Source: Massospora cicadina
Lineage: Eukaryota > Entomophthoromycota > Entomophthoromycetes > Entomophthorales > Entomophthoraceae
Direction: 5' to 3'
Assembly: GCA_022478985.1 (NCBI GenBank)
Contig: JAKSZP010012187.1
Coordinates: forward strand, 1-64,000
Length of the DNA stretch: 64,000 nt
The position numbers and the translations under genes are program-made. The notes beneath the pieces are model-generated. The model had not been told where the DNA came from, made no database searches, and worked only from the letters and a program-made list of their open reading frames with translations. Within the stretch, counting starts at the first letter, position 1; the number at the start of each line of letters is the position of its first letter. Below, in pieces: positions 11,230 through 23,655 of this stretch.

Positions 11230-12130
11230 GCTGCTGAAGCCCTCTTTTGAGATACCTTACCTTCTTGCTTGGAAGGGCTGGAATATTCATTTGATGCGGC
11301 TTCAGCCAATGTACTACAGCTCATCCAAAGTTTGATTTCAAGTTCAAACTCACTGTTGATCTGGTGCAGATGTATTCTCCCATTTACCATTTGACTGTAC
11401 AGGAGGAAGCAGCCTTAGATGTGTGGTTTAAGGAGCAGTTAGTCAAAGGCACAATATTTCAGCTTATATCCCCAGTATGCTCCCCATTTCTCTTTGTGGA
11501 GAAGGCTGATGGTACCTTATGCCAATTTATAGATTTTGGGAATCTCAACAACGTCACAGTGCCAGACTTGCATCCCATCCCATGGGCTCACAGATTACTC
11601 ACTATGTGGAGAAGGTGAAAGTATTCTCCAAACTGGATTGTTTAAATGCGTTCAATCAGATCCAGATCAAGAAGGGCCAGGAGTGGCTAACCGCATTCCA
11701 AACCAGAAAAGGAATTTTTTAGTTTTGTATTATTCCCTTTAGGCTTAAAAATGTCCCTGCTATCTCTCAACGTAGTATTGATGTGGCCTTAGGGCCTGCT
11801 GGGGTGTTTGCAATAGCCTACATGGATGATATTCTGGTGTTTTCCCCTGATCATGAGTCCCATGCAGTACACCTTCAGCAAGTGATGGAGAATTAAAGGG
11901 CAGCCAACCTTACGCTGAAAATCAGTAAGTGTAAATTCTTCTTGTACCAGGTCACCATCCTGGGCAACGTTGTGTTTGACCAAGGCCACATGATAACTCC
12001 ATACAATGAGAAGACAATTTGTGAGTGGCTTACCACAACTTCAGTCAAAAAATTGAGGAGATTTTGAGGATGCGTATGTTCCTTAAAAAATTCATGCCAA
12101 ATCATTCTGAGGTGGCAGTGCCCCTGTATA
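11230..12130 (+). pseudogene. A1 reverse transcriptase remnant
   Basis: Typical Ty3 RT order: LTVQEEAALDVW, SPVCSPFLFVEKADGT, a degraded IDFGNLN box, KVFSKLDCLNAFNQIQIKKG, then IAYMDDILVFSPDHESH with YMDD codons at 11819-11830. Several frameshifts and a TAG break it. Closest relative in the window is A3. Confidence 0.88.
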
Positions 12131-12640
12131 AGGTGATTAGCTAAATTGCTCCAATGGTCCCCATCTTTGCTGGATGCCTTCCAAGCATTAAAGTGCACCC
12201 AGATGTCCATGTCCATACTTTCCATATAGATCCAGAAAAGAGTTCATTGTGGCTACTGATGCTTCCAACTTTGCCATAGCGGCTGCCTTATTATAAGTAG
12301 GTGAGGATGGAATAGAGCATCCGGTGAGAGTCTTCAAAAAATGTCTCTACCAGAGTTAAACTACGCCATATATGACAAAGTGTTACTAACAGTGGTCGAG
12401 GTGCTGACTTATTGGCGTCATCACTTGCATGGCTCATCTTAACCATTTTGCATAAGTAGAGATCACCGTGCCCTGTTGTACTACTGCACACCTCATGTCT
12501 TGACCCCATGGCAGACCCGCTGTCATAAGACCCTGGCTGAATTTGCATCTTCTTATGAGTTTACAAAAGGCAAGAAGAATGATTTGGCAGTGCATTGAGC
12601 TGAAACCTTGAACTAGCTCCCAATCCTAAGGAGATAGAAG
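12131..12640 (+). pseudogene. A1 RNase H remnant
   Basis: FIVATDASNFAIAAALL, VGEDGIEHPV and LPELNYAIYDK in successive frames match the Ty3 RNase H of A3 (54950-55300). The stretch ends in the linker where, in A2, element E is inserted. Stops and frameshifts are present. Confidence 0.8.
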
Positions 12641-13860
12641 TACACAACACCCACTTGGTGGTTCCACAGGATAAGATTGTGTTTCAACTTCCTTCTCTTT
12701 GCCCATGGGCCAGCGCTTGCTTTTCTAAAAATGAAGAGGAATATGGTATGTTCAGAAATGTAGTCCTTTCACAGCAGTCAGCCAAGCATACTATGGTCCT
12801 TGCCAAAAGTGAGTTAAATCAGGAGGACAATACCAGGGGTTATCATGTGAAAGATGAAATGAAGTAGTTCTAGGGGTGCCTACGGGTTCCTTCTGGACCA
12901 CTTCATCTGGAAATCATCTGGGACCATCATGACGGAATCACCATTGGCCATCATGGGAAGGCGAAGACTCTGGAGCTAATTTGCCACACTTACAATTGGA
13001 AGGGGTTAGCCATGCAGGTGGCCATGATTGTAAGGAGTGCCTGGTCTGCAACCAAATGAAGCCAAATTGCCAGCCACTAGCAGGGTTTTTGGTACCAGTT
13101 CAAAAGGCTGAAGGGCTGTGGACTTCTTTATTGGTAGATTTTATTGTGAAAGTACCTGCTATGATGGCTATGATGCCATCATGGAAGTGGTGGACCATTT
13201 TATGAAGTTCGCCCACTTTATTCCATGCAGAACTATCATACCTGCAGCTGAGATGGCTAGGCTCTTCATCTCTTATGTTTTTGCTCTTTATGTGGTCTCC
13301 CAAGAAGTTATTATCAATCATGGGCCCCAGTTTACCTCTGTCTTTTGGGAAGAGTTATGTAAGACTCTTCAGATTCTCCCCTGCTGTTCAACTGCCTATC
13401 ACCCCAATCAGATGGGCAGACTGAACGAGTGAACCAGTGCTTGGAGCAGTTCCTGCAGTGTTACACCACCATGGACCATACATGTGGGGTTTCCCATCTT
13501 CCATGGCCCAATTCAGCTATAACAACGCCTAACATGCATCAAACAGTTGTTCCCCTTTCTTTGCCAACTATGGCAACAACCCCACTTTCAACATGGAGCC
13601 TAGTTGTGGATCTAAGGTGGAAGCTGTGGTGGACTTTGCTAAGACTATCAAGAAAGTTCACCAGAGGGTTTCCACAAATTTGGAGGCAGCAATGCAAGTT
13701 TATAAGGAGAACGCCAATGAAATTAGAAGATTTTCCAAATACAAGTAAGGAGATCTTGTGATGCTTGATGCTCAAAATATCCCTATCATGCATCCATGTA
13801 GAAAGTTGGACCAAAGAGGATTGGGCCTTACCGCGTTGTCAGAAAGGTGAGCCGCGCCTT
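12641..13860 (+). pseudogene. A1 integrase remnant
   Basis: Zinc-binding part: HTYNWKG then CKECLVCNQMK (about 12985-13065). Core: TSLLVDFIVKVP keeps the first Asp; IINHGPQF has Asn for the second Asp. A missing C at about 13402 shifts the frame just before the DGQTE box with the catalytic Glu. The C-terminal part (13590-13830) continues to IGPYRVV-like sequence. The shared frameshift with A2 is notable. Confidence 0.87.
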
Positions 13861-13899
13861 ATACCAGTTGGATCTCCCCTTGTTCTGAATCTTTGCAGT

Positions 13900-14262
13900 C
13901 TTTCATAAAAGTAAGTTTTTGTTATTTGAGGGCTCCCACCAGAGATCCCAGAGGCTTATCTTGTGGATGGGGCTCCAGAGTGAGAAGTGGATGAGGTTGT
14001 AGCCTCAAGCAGAGTCAGAAGAAGGCTTGAGTACCTATTATCCTGGAAGGGTTTTGATGCAGCAGAAAACAGTTGGGTACCAGTGTGCAACTACACCCAT
14101 GCCCAGGATCTGATCAAATTTTTCCACAAGCATTTAACCAAGGCTGCAGGAGACAAGTCTCAGAAAACCCTCGCTGCTATAAAGTTGGACCCAGCCCACA
14201 AGAACTTTTCCTTGACAAAAGCCCCTGAAAGGGGATGGAGCCTCAAAAGAGCAATAGTGTAA
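13900..14262 (+). pseudogene. A1 C-terminal chromodomain
   Basis: DEVVASSRVRRRLEYLLSWK then GFDAAENSWVP is a clear chromodomain: EYL.SWKG followed by E.SWVP. In chromodomain Ty3 elements this domain reads histone marks and steers integration. The frame is open from 13987 to the LTR. It is joined to the integrase in the same order as in A3. Confidence 0.85.
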
Positions 14263-15157
14263 TGTCATGGCTTGATGACATGATTGAGGGACCTAATTGT
14301 AAGGATAAATCTGGTCATCAGGAGGCCAAAAAGGGTAAGTTAGCAGGCTTTCCTGACCTCAAACATACCCTGGACTAACGCTGGGTTCAGGCGAGATATG
14401 CCCAGGTTGGTCCTGGGGATGGGCGTGATGCTCAGCCCTGCGTTACAGCAAATGGCATTAAAATGCACCACCTATATCACTTATTATGTTAGTTCAATCT
14501 GGTTGCTTGGTGAACAGGGTTTCAAAACCTGTTTGATTTTTGATATTTCTAATTTGGGTAGCTTTATTTACAATCAATAACTAAAGTTTGGTCAATCTCA
14601 AGCTACAGTACCCTGGCCAATGGTAATGAACGCCTATTGGTTCAATTAAGCTTAGTATTTCTCCCTCAGATCAACAATTCTCCCCCTATTGTTTAATTAT
14701 GTGTCCTTGAGACCAACCTTTCTTGTTGGTTGACTTTCTAAATAAAAATCTCCTTTTATCTTTATAATTTTCAATATGACTCCTTGAGAAAACTTGTTTG
14801 CAAACCTCCTCAAAGAGGTCTCTAACGTCAGTGGTTAATTTATTTTAACTAAATAATCTACTGCATCTGGTTCACCAGTGGGCCGCCCTGGTCCCTTCCA
14901 GATCAAAGCACCCAAGCAATCCAGCACAGATCTTCACTTGGATATGGACTCCCCTTTGCAGTCCAATCAAGTTTTGTTATTTATTTGCTATTTTCTGCTA
15001 TATACCGCCTTGTAAGCCCGTGCCCTGGGTCCCTTTTTTCCAGCATCCTTAGCAGTGCCCTGTTTACAATCTTGATAATGACTAGTTCCTTGGCAGTGTG
15101 GCTGTGCATCCTGAACCACCTCTCTGGTTTGGGAGAGTTACAGACACTCTCCTTACA
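14263..15157 (+). repeat. A1 3' LTR
   Basis: 895 bp, TGTCATGGCTTGATGACA start, CTCCTTACA end. It carries the GACCAAC (14711-14717) / GTTGGTTGACT (14725-14735) hairpin and the terminal GGAGAGT/ACTCTCC hairpin. Confidence 0.93.
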
Positions 15158-15984
15158 TTATCTACTGATCAGTCAGATCTGGATCACTATTAGAAAACGG
15201 TCAGAATGCTGATCTGACAGAACTGAACTGTGAAATTTCTCAACGCAGTGCACTTAGTTTCAGTTATAGATTTTGTGTGCAATTAAGCAGTGGTCCCAAA
15301 CAGGTATTGCTATCACTCCATTTTTCTTTGCCGCCATTTTGGTTTTAATAATAATTATCAAACATATTTATTTTATTTTGAGGTTCAAAGTTCCATTGAA
15401 TGAGTTAGTAATGATTTGAATTCTTGAAATCCTTAGCTAGTCCTCATGGATTACTTCATTTTCCATCCATCAGTATGGATGGATATACCTAGGGTATTCT
15501 GACTAAGGATCTGGTGTTCACTTATCTGGAGATTAAGGGCATTTTTATTATTATCAGCACACTCCATGACAAATAACCAGCAATTGTCAGGACTTGCCAT
15601 ATTATGGGTAAAACCATGACCTTGGGTTTCCTAATTTTAGTTATTGTGCTGAGTTCTCTATTAATCCAAATTTTTTTATATGTGGTGCACCACTAGAACT
15701 ATTTTATACAAGGTCAAAATTTTTATTATCATATTTAGATTACCAATTATCATGCAATTCCCATCAATTATACCTAAATTAAAAGCAAATAAATCAGATA
15801 CCAAATCAAGTATGAAGTTGCTTTCCTAGTGATCCATTGATAAGATTAAGCAAGCTTACCTCATGACTTGATTATCCCCTATTATCACATTAGCTATATG
15901 ATTTTCACTCCATTTAACTTTAAAGTGTAAATTTTCCTATCAATTCATTATAGAGATATATCCATCCTTGCCCCCTGATTTATA

Positions 15985-16170
15985 TCTATAATAATAAAAG
16001 CAAGTGTGTATGTGTGTGCAATGCCCAGCCAAAACTACAGCATGTAGCGCTTTAAAAATCTGGGTATAGGTGGATGGGAGAGGGTCCATGTGCACCTCAA
16101 AGCTGGATTTTTAATTTTTATATTTAATAAAAAGGTTTATATGTAAGAAGTGGAGCTTTTATATGTTTTT
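15985..16170 (+). mobile_element. Helitron-like 5' terminal sequence (tentative)
   Basis: TCTATAATAATAAAAGCAAG followed by a short TG run and GCCAAAACTAC resembles the TC-initiated, A/T-rich 5' ends of many Helitrons. No Rep or helicase gene and no defined 3' hairpin-CTRR end is visible, so this could be a non-autonomous fragment or chance similarity. Confidence 0.25.
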
Positions 16171-16199
16171 AATGGAAATCAGTATATTGTTACAGTTGA

Positions 16200-17110
16200 G
16201 CAGATTGATATTTGGTTGATTTTTTAGTTTCAATGGTTTTGCCAAGCAGTTGGGGTTTTGGGTTGATTATTAGGCTTGATGGTTATAGCAAAAAGTTAGT
16301 GATTAGTTTATTTGATAAGTTGATTGGTTTTGGCTGAGTGGTTGGTGGATTTAGTTTGATTCAATGGCTTAATGGTTTCAGGTAAGTGGTTGATGGTTTA
16401 GTTAATCCAATAAGTTTTATTTGTCTGGTTGAGTGGTTGAATTTTATATTTAATCAATATAATTTGATTTATTAATTTTATTGGTAGCCATCTACCAATA
16501 TAAAAATGAATTGATTAGGATCATCTGATAAACTTTAAACCCACAAACAATTCTATGTTAAACTGAGTATCAACAAGGATTTGCTTAAACTTTTCTTTAT
16601 AATTGTATCATTATGGTTTTTGCATATATATAGGATGCATTATCTTATAAGCAAATGACCAAAATCACAAAACTTGGCACAAGTATTCTATAAAGTTTAG
16701 GAACAAAATGATAATATGTTATTTTTTAGTATAATCATAAAGTTTATTATCAGTTCTATATAAGATCTAGAACATATATTCCCAATGGTAATTATATAGC
16801 AATTTGGCTGAGTATTTTCATATTCATTTAATTCAATTTTTTTCATAGGCTTTAATAAGTGGTTGGTAGTTTTGGCTGTTTAAGTTCAACAATTGGTTTT
16901 TGCTAAGTGATGGTTCATTTTTTGGTTGATTCAATGGGTTTAATAGTTTAAAGTAAGTGATTGATGTTTAATTAATTTGACAGGCTTAATTGATTTTGGC
17001 TAAGTGGTTGGAGGTTAGAATATTTAATAGTTTAAGTGATTCTGAATTTATTTATAGCTATATACCACTATAAAAATCAAAATAATTTTGTATTATCTGG
17101 TGATTTATAA
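16200..17110 (+). repeat. degenerate duplicated G/T-rich block
   Basis: Two diverged blocks (about 16300-16545 and 16890-17110) share the order TTGGCTRAGTGGTTG, TTGGTTGATTCAATGG, then CTACCAATATAAAAAT-like sequence and a TATCTGRTGATTTATAAAC-like end. No coding frame. Probably an old tandem or segmental duplication. Confidence 0.4.
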
Positions 17111-17529
17111 ACACCTTAGCAAAGCATGGGTATTCCACTATTAGTACTATAAATAGTATTATTTTATAGTTTTATTATAATACTCTTTACAATCTATACT
17201 TTATTTCATCTAAAGTAACCTTATTTTGTGCATCACTTAGGCAGGTCAAAATAACTTTGGCATTCCAATTAACCAATTGTGATGTATTAGCATACTGCAA
17301 TTAAAATGCTATATTGCCTAAATTTCCGCCCTCTTATACATTTACAAGCAACCAAGCAAAAAAAACCTTAAAACTGGTGCTCACCTTAGGTGTATAGAAT
17401 CAATTTAAGATATGCTTACAAAATACATTAAGATACAAGTCCCATTATCAATCAAAGTTGGAAAAGATGGAAGCTCTCTATAAAAATATATTTACAGTTG
17501 CCAAAAATTACCAGGGTGTAGTTGAGCTT

Positions 17530-20150
17530 TAAAGCATATTGCTACAATATCTCAGTTACTATATATATTATCCAATGATTAAATTTAGTTGCTCCAAAGA
17601 TCAAAAAATGCCTACTACATTTTATATATATGCAGTCTTGGCTTTTGTCATAGAAAATACCATGAGTATACTGGTAAATAATCCTTCACCCTTTAAAAGG
17701 AGCCCTAATAATATACCAACACCTCATGTGTTACATATAGAAGATAAAAATGCAGATATGGGAAGATGATCCACCTTTTCATAGATGATGACAGCCTGTG
17801 ATATTTACAAGCTGATTAGGATGATGTCACACATGATAATTGATACTTGCTAACCAAAGAAGTTTATAGTATGAAGATTACAATGATGCCAATGAAAACT
17901 ATGAATATTAACCCCTATTATATCTTTGGGGGTACAATATATATATGATCAACTGATGATGATTAGATTGCATCATAAATGGCCAATGATGAATAAACCA
18001 CCAACCATCAAAACCAAGTTAATAATGGAAGCAATAAATCTTCCATTTTAATAGTAATCAAAAAGGTAATCATCTAATATATTGAAAGATGGTTGAAATG
18101 CTGAAGCAAGGCGCATCAGAGAAGCGCCATTGTATTAATCTTGATGCAATCAGCATATTACTAAATTAAGAGAAAAAGCAATAAACAAAAGCTGTATGCC
18201 AGCCCCAGACCCAAAGCATTTATTGAGTAAGGGCCACCAAACATCCTGAATGGTGATGTCCAATGTAAGATGAAGTTTACAGATGCAAGCATTTAACCAA
18301 ATGGATGCCACCACCAAGGCAGAAATTAAGAGACTGACCAGGATGTTTATGAGACCCATACAATATCACTGTACCCCAATCCCTTTTATTTTCAATCTAC
18401 ATTTAATATATCCTAAATTTATACAAGGAATATAAAAATACTTTAATTTGATTTTTTGATAAAAAACCTTTTAATACAAAATCTCAAGTTTCTTTTATAT
18501 ATTTCCACTTAAATTGGGTTAAGTGAAGAGATCACCAGTAACCATTCTGGGATCTAAAGAACAGGACACTCATATAGAAGGATAACTTAGTTGGTGATAA
18601 TTCCAAAGGAGATGTTGGTCAAGTTTTTTGTTGAGTCTTACATAAGTCCAATGTAAGGATGATATGTCTAAGTTTGTCAGTAAATTACTGCCAACTGAGC
18701 TGAACAGTTCCAACCAGATGTTAATCCTTCATCAGGTAGCATCATAAGAAGAATTATGAAGTGAGGATAATTATGCACCTATAGAAGGTTGCTTGGTGTC
18801 TAATGTGTGGAACAGAACCCCTTTGCAGCAAGTTGGCCAACCAAGTAAGCAAGCAAGGACTGATGAGCTGACTTTGGTGCTCACTACAAGGATGAAACCA
18901 TCAGACCTTAATGAAGGAATTGAGATTCCTGAAGAGAAGATTGACGTTAAAGCTATGGTGGACTATTACAGTAAGATTTCTTTGAACTCCTGGTGAGAGA
19001 GGAGGAAACCATCCATTAAAACTTCTGAACATTGTGACTAGAAGTATCAGATTTATAAAACTAACTTGTGCATGCCAAGGAGAGCATTAAAAGAATCCAC
19101 ATTGCTGCCATACCAATTATGAGTGTACCTTTAGCTGTAAAGAAGATTGAAGCTACCATTAAAGTTATTGAAGACTGTTAATTTTTGAAAATGAGAATGG
19201 AATGAACCTCTGCACCTTGAACTTTAATGGAGATCATTTAGACCAGCGCACTTCCATGCTTTACACTATTGGAAAGAGTCTGAATGATTTGAAAGCTCAA
19301 CTGTGGGTTGCATCACAACTAGAGCCTACCTTATCTTGAGCAGCTACTTAATTAAAGACACCAATCTTGGTACTCAATTGACTGCCATGCTAATGTGCAT
19401 GATGCACACCAAACCTATTGTAGAGGACCAAATATCTATGCCTTACTTCAAGACCATGTATAACTTGGCAAGGGAACCATCACAGGTTTCATACAGATGT
19501 ACAAAAATAATGGATGATATGAGTGATTGCTAGAAGGCTTGCCATATACAAGGCATCCTGAGTTGCAAGACTCAATAGATTCTCAGTACAAGCTTATGCC
19601 CTGGCTTAATCTGGAACAAAGTTCAGTACAATTTCCTGTCAGAGTTCATATGTGATCAAGATTTCCAGAAAACAAAACAAGGCTTCCTGCTCATGAAGAT
19701 GAAAAAGATTGAGCCAGTCACTAACTATGCTGCATGTTACTACCTTAATATTCATCAACTATGGACAACAGGAGCCTTGGATCTACTGACTGCAAAATGG
19801 TGTTACTGAGATCCCTAGAGATGAATCCCACTTTGAAAATGCACATTACCCTAGCCATCAAGGCCATGATGTATCTATAGGACATCAAGGAGGCCTTACT
19901 CAAGGTCTGAGGGACTTATAAGCAGAATACAAGGCATCAGGACAACCTCCTTGAAGAACAAGCAATTCTATCTATGTCACTCATGACAAGAATGATATCC
20001 CAGAGATAAGACTTAGAAACTAGTAAAATGAATGCCTTGAAGGGAGCTTACCTGCAACAAGTTCCATAAACCTGGACACTTTTGGCACTCTTATCTAATA
20101 ACACCAATGAGAAGAAGGATGTACCCTCTACCAAAAGATGCCACTGATGC
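17530..20150 (+). pseudogene. F Gag remnant
   Basis: Near 19620-19760 the frame reads FLSEFICDQDFQKTKQGF then EPVTNYAACYYLNIHQL, the usual core of the retrotransposon Gag family (F..F...F, then a Y..FF-type segment). At 20053-20092 a CNK.HKPGH stretch is a zinc knuckle that has lost two metal ligands. Many stops elsewhere. Confidence 0.6.
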
Positions 20151-20499
20151 AGTAAACTGAATGGATCTACACTCTAAAGGGGAAGCTGATCATGAAGATG
20201 AGGATGTATTTGGTGCAATATACCACATGCTAAGGGTACCTAGTGTGATGGCTGTACTTGTTTGACTATGAGTGACTGGAATTACCAGAATCAGAACAGA
20301 TTATACCTACTTAGCACAGGACTTAACCTACTAGGATCATCAACACTATTGGAGAAGGAGAGCAGCTTGTTATATATACCTTCAAAATTCTAGAAACAGA
20401 TACTGAGGACACCACTAAGGCCACATCAAAAGAGAAGCTCTGAGCAAATTGGAGATTCTGCCACTGACGTTTTTTTGACTGAGAACCCATTTAGAAAGA

Positions 20500-21420
20500 G
20501 CGTTACAAAGGTTTAAGTGGTGATAAAGATGTTTTGCATCTTGGCTATACTGAATACTGGAGCACCTGTCAATATTATACTCTCCAAGATAAAGATACTT
20601 AAGCTTATGACAAATTTAAACTTTAATTTCAATTACCAGACATCTGGACCAGATTCACGCACACCTTAGGAGAATATCCAGCGTTGCCATTATGCTTTGG
20701 GTGCATTGTTCTAACTTCTCCAGCAGTAATTCTAGATAATAACCACTACAATTCATAATTGGCACTCAGTTTTATCAAGTTTGGTGCTAAGACTGACTTC
20801 ACCACCAGTACTATGAGAATACTTAGCTTTTAACTGCCACTAATGTTTATGAATCAAGATACCAAGTCATGTAAGCAGAGGGCATGCTTGGTGGTTATTG
20901 ATATGTCAATCTACATGATACACTTCAACTCTAAGAAGAAGGGAGTTAGAAACTACCTGGCAAAGTTAGCACAGCTGAAGGCCTACCACTGGGCACAATT
21001 GAGGCCATGGAGATCAGACCTGGTGACCAATGGTAGATGTTACTCTCAATCACTGTGAAGATATCTATGAACTCAATACTTAAATTTTACAGTTGCAATG
21101 GAATCAGAGAGCAGGAAGCATGAGTATTGCTTGGGTTCTTATTACCAAATACATTGGGGAACTGACAGTCAAAATGGGGAACATCACTACCCAGCCTATC
21201 TATGTGAAGAAAAGACAAGTTGTCACCCAAGCCAGATTGACAAGCTGCGATATCATTGAGTTAGTGCATGCTGGTGGAGATTTTTATGAGCTGGGATTTG
21301 AGGATGTGACCAGCTAGGAGTAGAATGAATTGGATGAGTTCTTGGATTAGATTAAGGCATCTTCAGCGCTGGACCAATTAGCTATGGATTGTGCAAATGA
21401 GAGGTTCATAGGATGAACAC
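20500..21420 (+). pseudogene. F protease and linker remnant
   Basis: ILAILNTGAPVNIILSKIK at about 20535 is an aspartic protease site (DTGAP with Asp to Asn) like the DSGAPINIVSTKL of element C. Open stretches at 20843-21058 and 21093-21317 follow; they belong to the protease to RT linker and I recognise no domain in them. Confidence 0.6.
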
Positions 21421-21439
21421 CAGATCTGCCATCCTTTTA

Positions 21440-22560
21440 GATCTAAACTGTACTGTTGTTCAGAAAGCTAAAGAAAAAAATATTTCCAAAGTGGTGAATC
21501 AGCTATCTGGCGCCAGCTTAATCAGACCTATGAAGAGCCATGGGCTTCATCGCTGCTACTGGTATATAAAAAGGATGTAACAAACTATGTAGTTATAAAT
21601 TACCACCAGTAAAATGAAGTTACTAAGAAAGAATTGTACCTGCTCCCTCATATAGATGATACCCTGAAGCGCTTAGAAGTATCAAAGTACTTCATAGCAT
21701 TGGATCTGGCTAGTGGGTACTGGTAAATAGAGCTTTAACCAGAGGATCAAGAGAAGTGCGCCCTGATCAGCAGTCAGAGATTATTCAAACCCATGAGGAT
21801 GCCACAGGGGCTGTGTAACGCCCCTACAACCTTCCAAGAAGCAGGACTGAATCTTTGGAGATCTCAAGCTATCCAGTGTGCTATCAATATGGATGATATA
21901 ATTATATATAGTCTCACTTTCTAAGAGCACCTCCAAATTTGCAAGGAATGTTTACTAGACTAATAGATCTAACCTGAAGTTGAAATGAAGTAAGTGTACC
22001 TTACTGAAGAGAAAACTTGAGTTGCTGGGGCATGAAGTCAGAACCAAAGAAATCAAGCCTCAGGAAGGGAAAATCAAAGACATAGTAGCCATAGAACAAC
22101 CTAAAAGTATGCATGGCATCTAAAAATTTCTTGGAATGGTAAGATAATGTTGATAGTTTATCCCCATTTTGCAGACTTAATTACAATGATCACCTACCAA
22201 TTAACCAAGGAAACCAAGTTTGAATGGGGCCTGGAGCAAGAGCAGACCATCGAAGGGTTTAAGCTAGATAGTAATGTCACAAATTCTAGCTTACTCAGAC
22301 TTCAACAAGACGTTTAACTTGTAAACTGATGCTAGTAAAATTGGGCTCAGAGCTATACTCAACCAATTGGATGAAGAATGGATAGAACACCCCATCAAGT
22401 ACTATACACGGTTTTTATCAGAGGTTAAAAACTACTTTTAGATGGAAAGAGAGTGCCTTATGGTGATAAAAGCAATGAAGCACTTTCAATACAATTTATA
22501 TATGTATTACACTTCAAAGTCTTGTCAAAAACATTTATAATGAACATGATAGGGTGAATA
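21440..22560 (+). pseudogene. F RT and RNase H remnant
   Basis: ALDLASGYW, PEDQEKCALIS, RMPQGLCNAPTTFQ and the active-site region INMDDIIIYS (Asn-Met-Asp-Asp at 21886-21897) are RT motifs; DASKIGLRAIL and NYF.MERECLMVIKAM mark RNase H near 22330-22480. The RT active site is altered (NMDD for YMDD) and stops are frequent. Confidence 0.8.
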
Positions 22561-23650
22561 TTTTCAATTAATCATTGTGTGAGAATTGACACCTATGTCC
22601 AATAAGGGGGTTAAAGAAGTTACATTGATTAATTATATGGAAAATTGATAGTCAGTAAAGCTCAAGTCAATGCTAGGAAAATTCCATTGGACCAATTCAA
22701 GCCTAAATTACCCTGAGATGAATCTTGCTTAATTGAAATGAAGTAACATAAAAATATCAGGTGAGCATTATACTAGGTGGCACTTGAGGAAATAAAACAA
22801 GACATACCTACAAAAGGATAAGAATCAATAATCTTTCCAATGATCAACCTAATTGATACCAAGTATCATGTGACTTGGTACATCAACATACTTTTTTCCC
22901 TATCAAAAAAGTCTACAAAAAATTATACAATCTGGATGCATCGCTTGACCAAGAGCATCTCATCTGGATTCCCCTACTCCATTAATTTTATTAATAATTT
23001 TTTGGGGGTTATATTAATTTTGTAATGTAGGAAAACCCCATATTCTAAACTAAAAAAAAAGTTACATTGGTATTATATACCTCTTTTGGTAATTAACTTT
23101 AATAAGTCACTTTCACCATACTTACCATTTGACTGATACTCTAGCTGTAAGGACCTAAACGTGACTTGGCACCCTCAAAATAAAGAATATATTTTTCATG
23201 AGTCCTAGACCGCTTCAAGTACTAACTTTTGGACTTCTTGGGAACAGAACCATTAAGCCACAAAAGCAGAAGCCAAAAGGCAGTTGCTCACTATAAGGCT
23301 CAGCCAATGCTAACATACCTGCACCTAATTTATTGAACCATGGAAAATAAACCAACTGATAGTGTAAATATATGGGTGCACAACAGAAACGGTGAAAAAT
23401 GACCAAATGGGAAGTCCGCCTATCATGACATTTGAAGAAGTTTAAAAAAATCCAATGGAATTTCCAAAACTTGTTGCCAAACATGGATTTCCAATGAAGG
23501 ATTTTAATACTTAATTTGTGGAGTCAATAACCCAGGAGAAAGAGACAGTTGCAAAAGGGCATTCAGTGTGGACAGGATTCTCATGAACCTATATAATCCA
23601 AATGTTCTGCAGTGACATATGGTTCAAGTGCAAATCAATATTACTATATC
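22561..23650. other. unassigned region between F and B1
   Basis: About 1.1 kb with no confident gene. It continues at 31210 beyond B1, because B1 is inserted here with an ATGCA target duplication. It may hold the decayed start of G or the end of F. Frames such as 22840-23025 show no family motif. Confidence 0.4.
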
Positions 23651-23655
23651 ATGCA

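Larger units (their letters stand above)
1..15157 (+). mobile_element. Ty3/gypsy chromodomain retrotransposon A1, 5' end outside window
   Basis: The 5' LTR remnant at 1-619 matches 14535-15157, the distal part of the 3' LTR. Between them lie leader, unknown N-terminal domain, protease, RT, RNase H, integrase and chromodomain, the order expected of a chromodomain Ty3 element. The leader is split after base 845 by element A2 and resumes at 10265. The coding part is full of stops and frameshifts, so this is a dead copy. The left target duplication lies before the window; the right flank begins TTATC at 15158. Confidence 0.9.
15158..17366. other. unassigned AT-rich region, no gene seen
   Basis: 2.2 kb with no credible coding frame. 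Its right end abuts ACTGGTGCTCACCTTAGG, a likely primer site of element F, so the right part may include F's 5' LTR, whose start I cannot place. Within it are a Helitron-like terminus and degenerate G/T-rich repeats, listed separately. Confidence 0.5.
17367..22560 (+). mobile_element. decayed Ty3/gypsy element F
   Basis: A primer-site-like TGGTGCTCACC at 17367 is followed by gag, a zinc-knuckle remnant, a protease NTGAP site, a linker and RT-RNase H in plus order. I see no integrase after RNase H and no matching LTR pair, so the element looks truncated on the right and its 5' LTR is undefined. Confidence 0.7.

Noticed and set aside
16008..16022. TG microsatellite
   Set aside because: Only about 15 bases and imperfect; no more than local low complexity.
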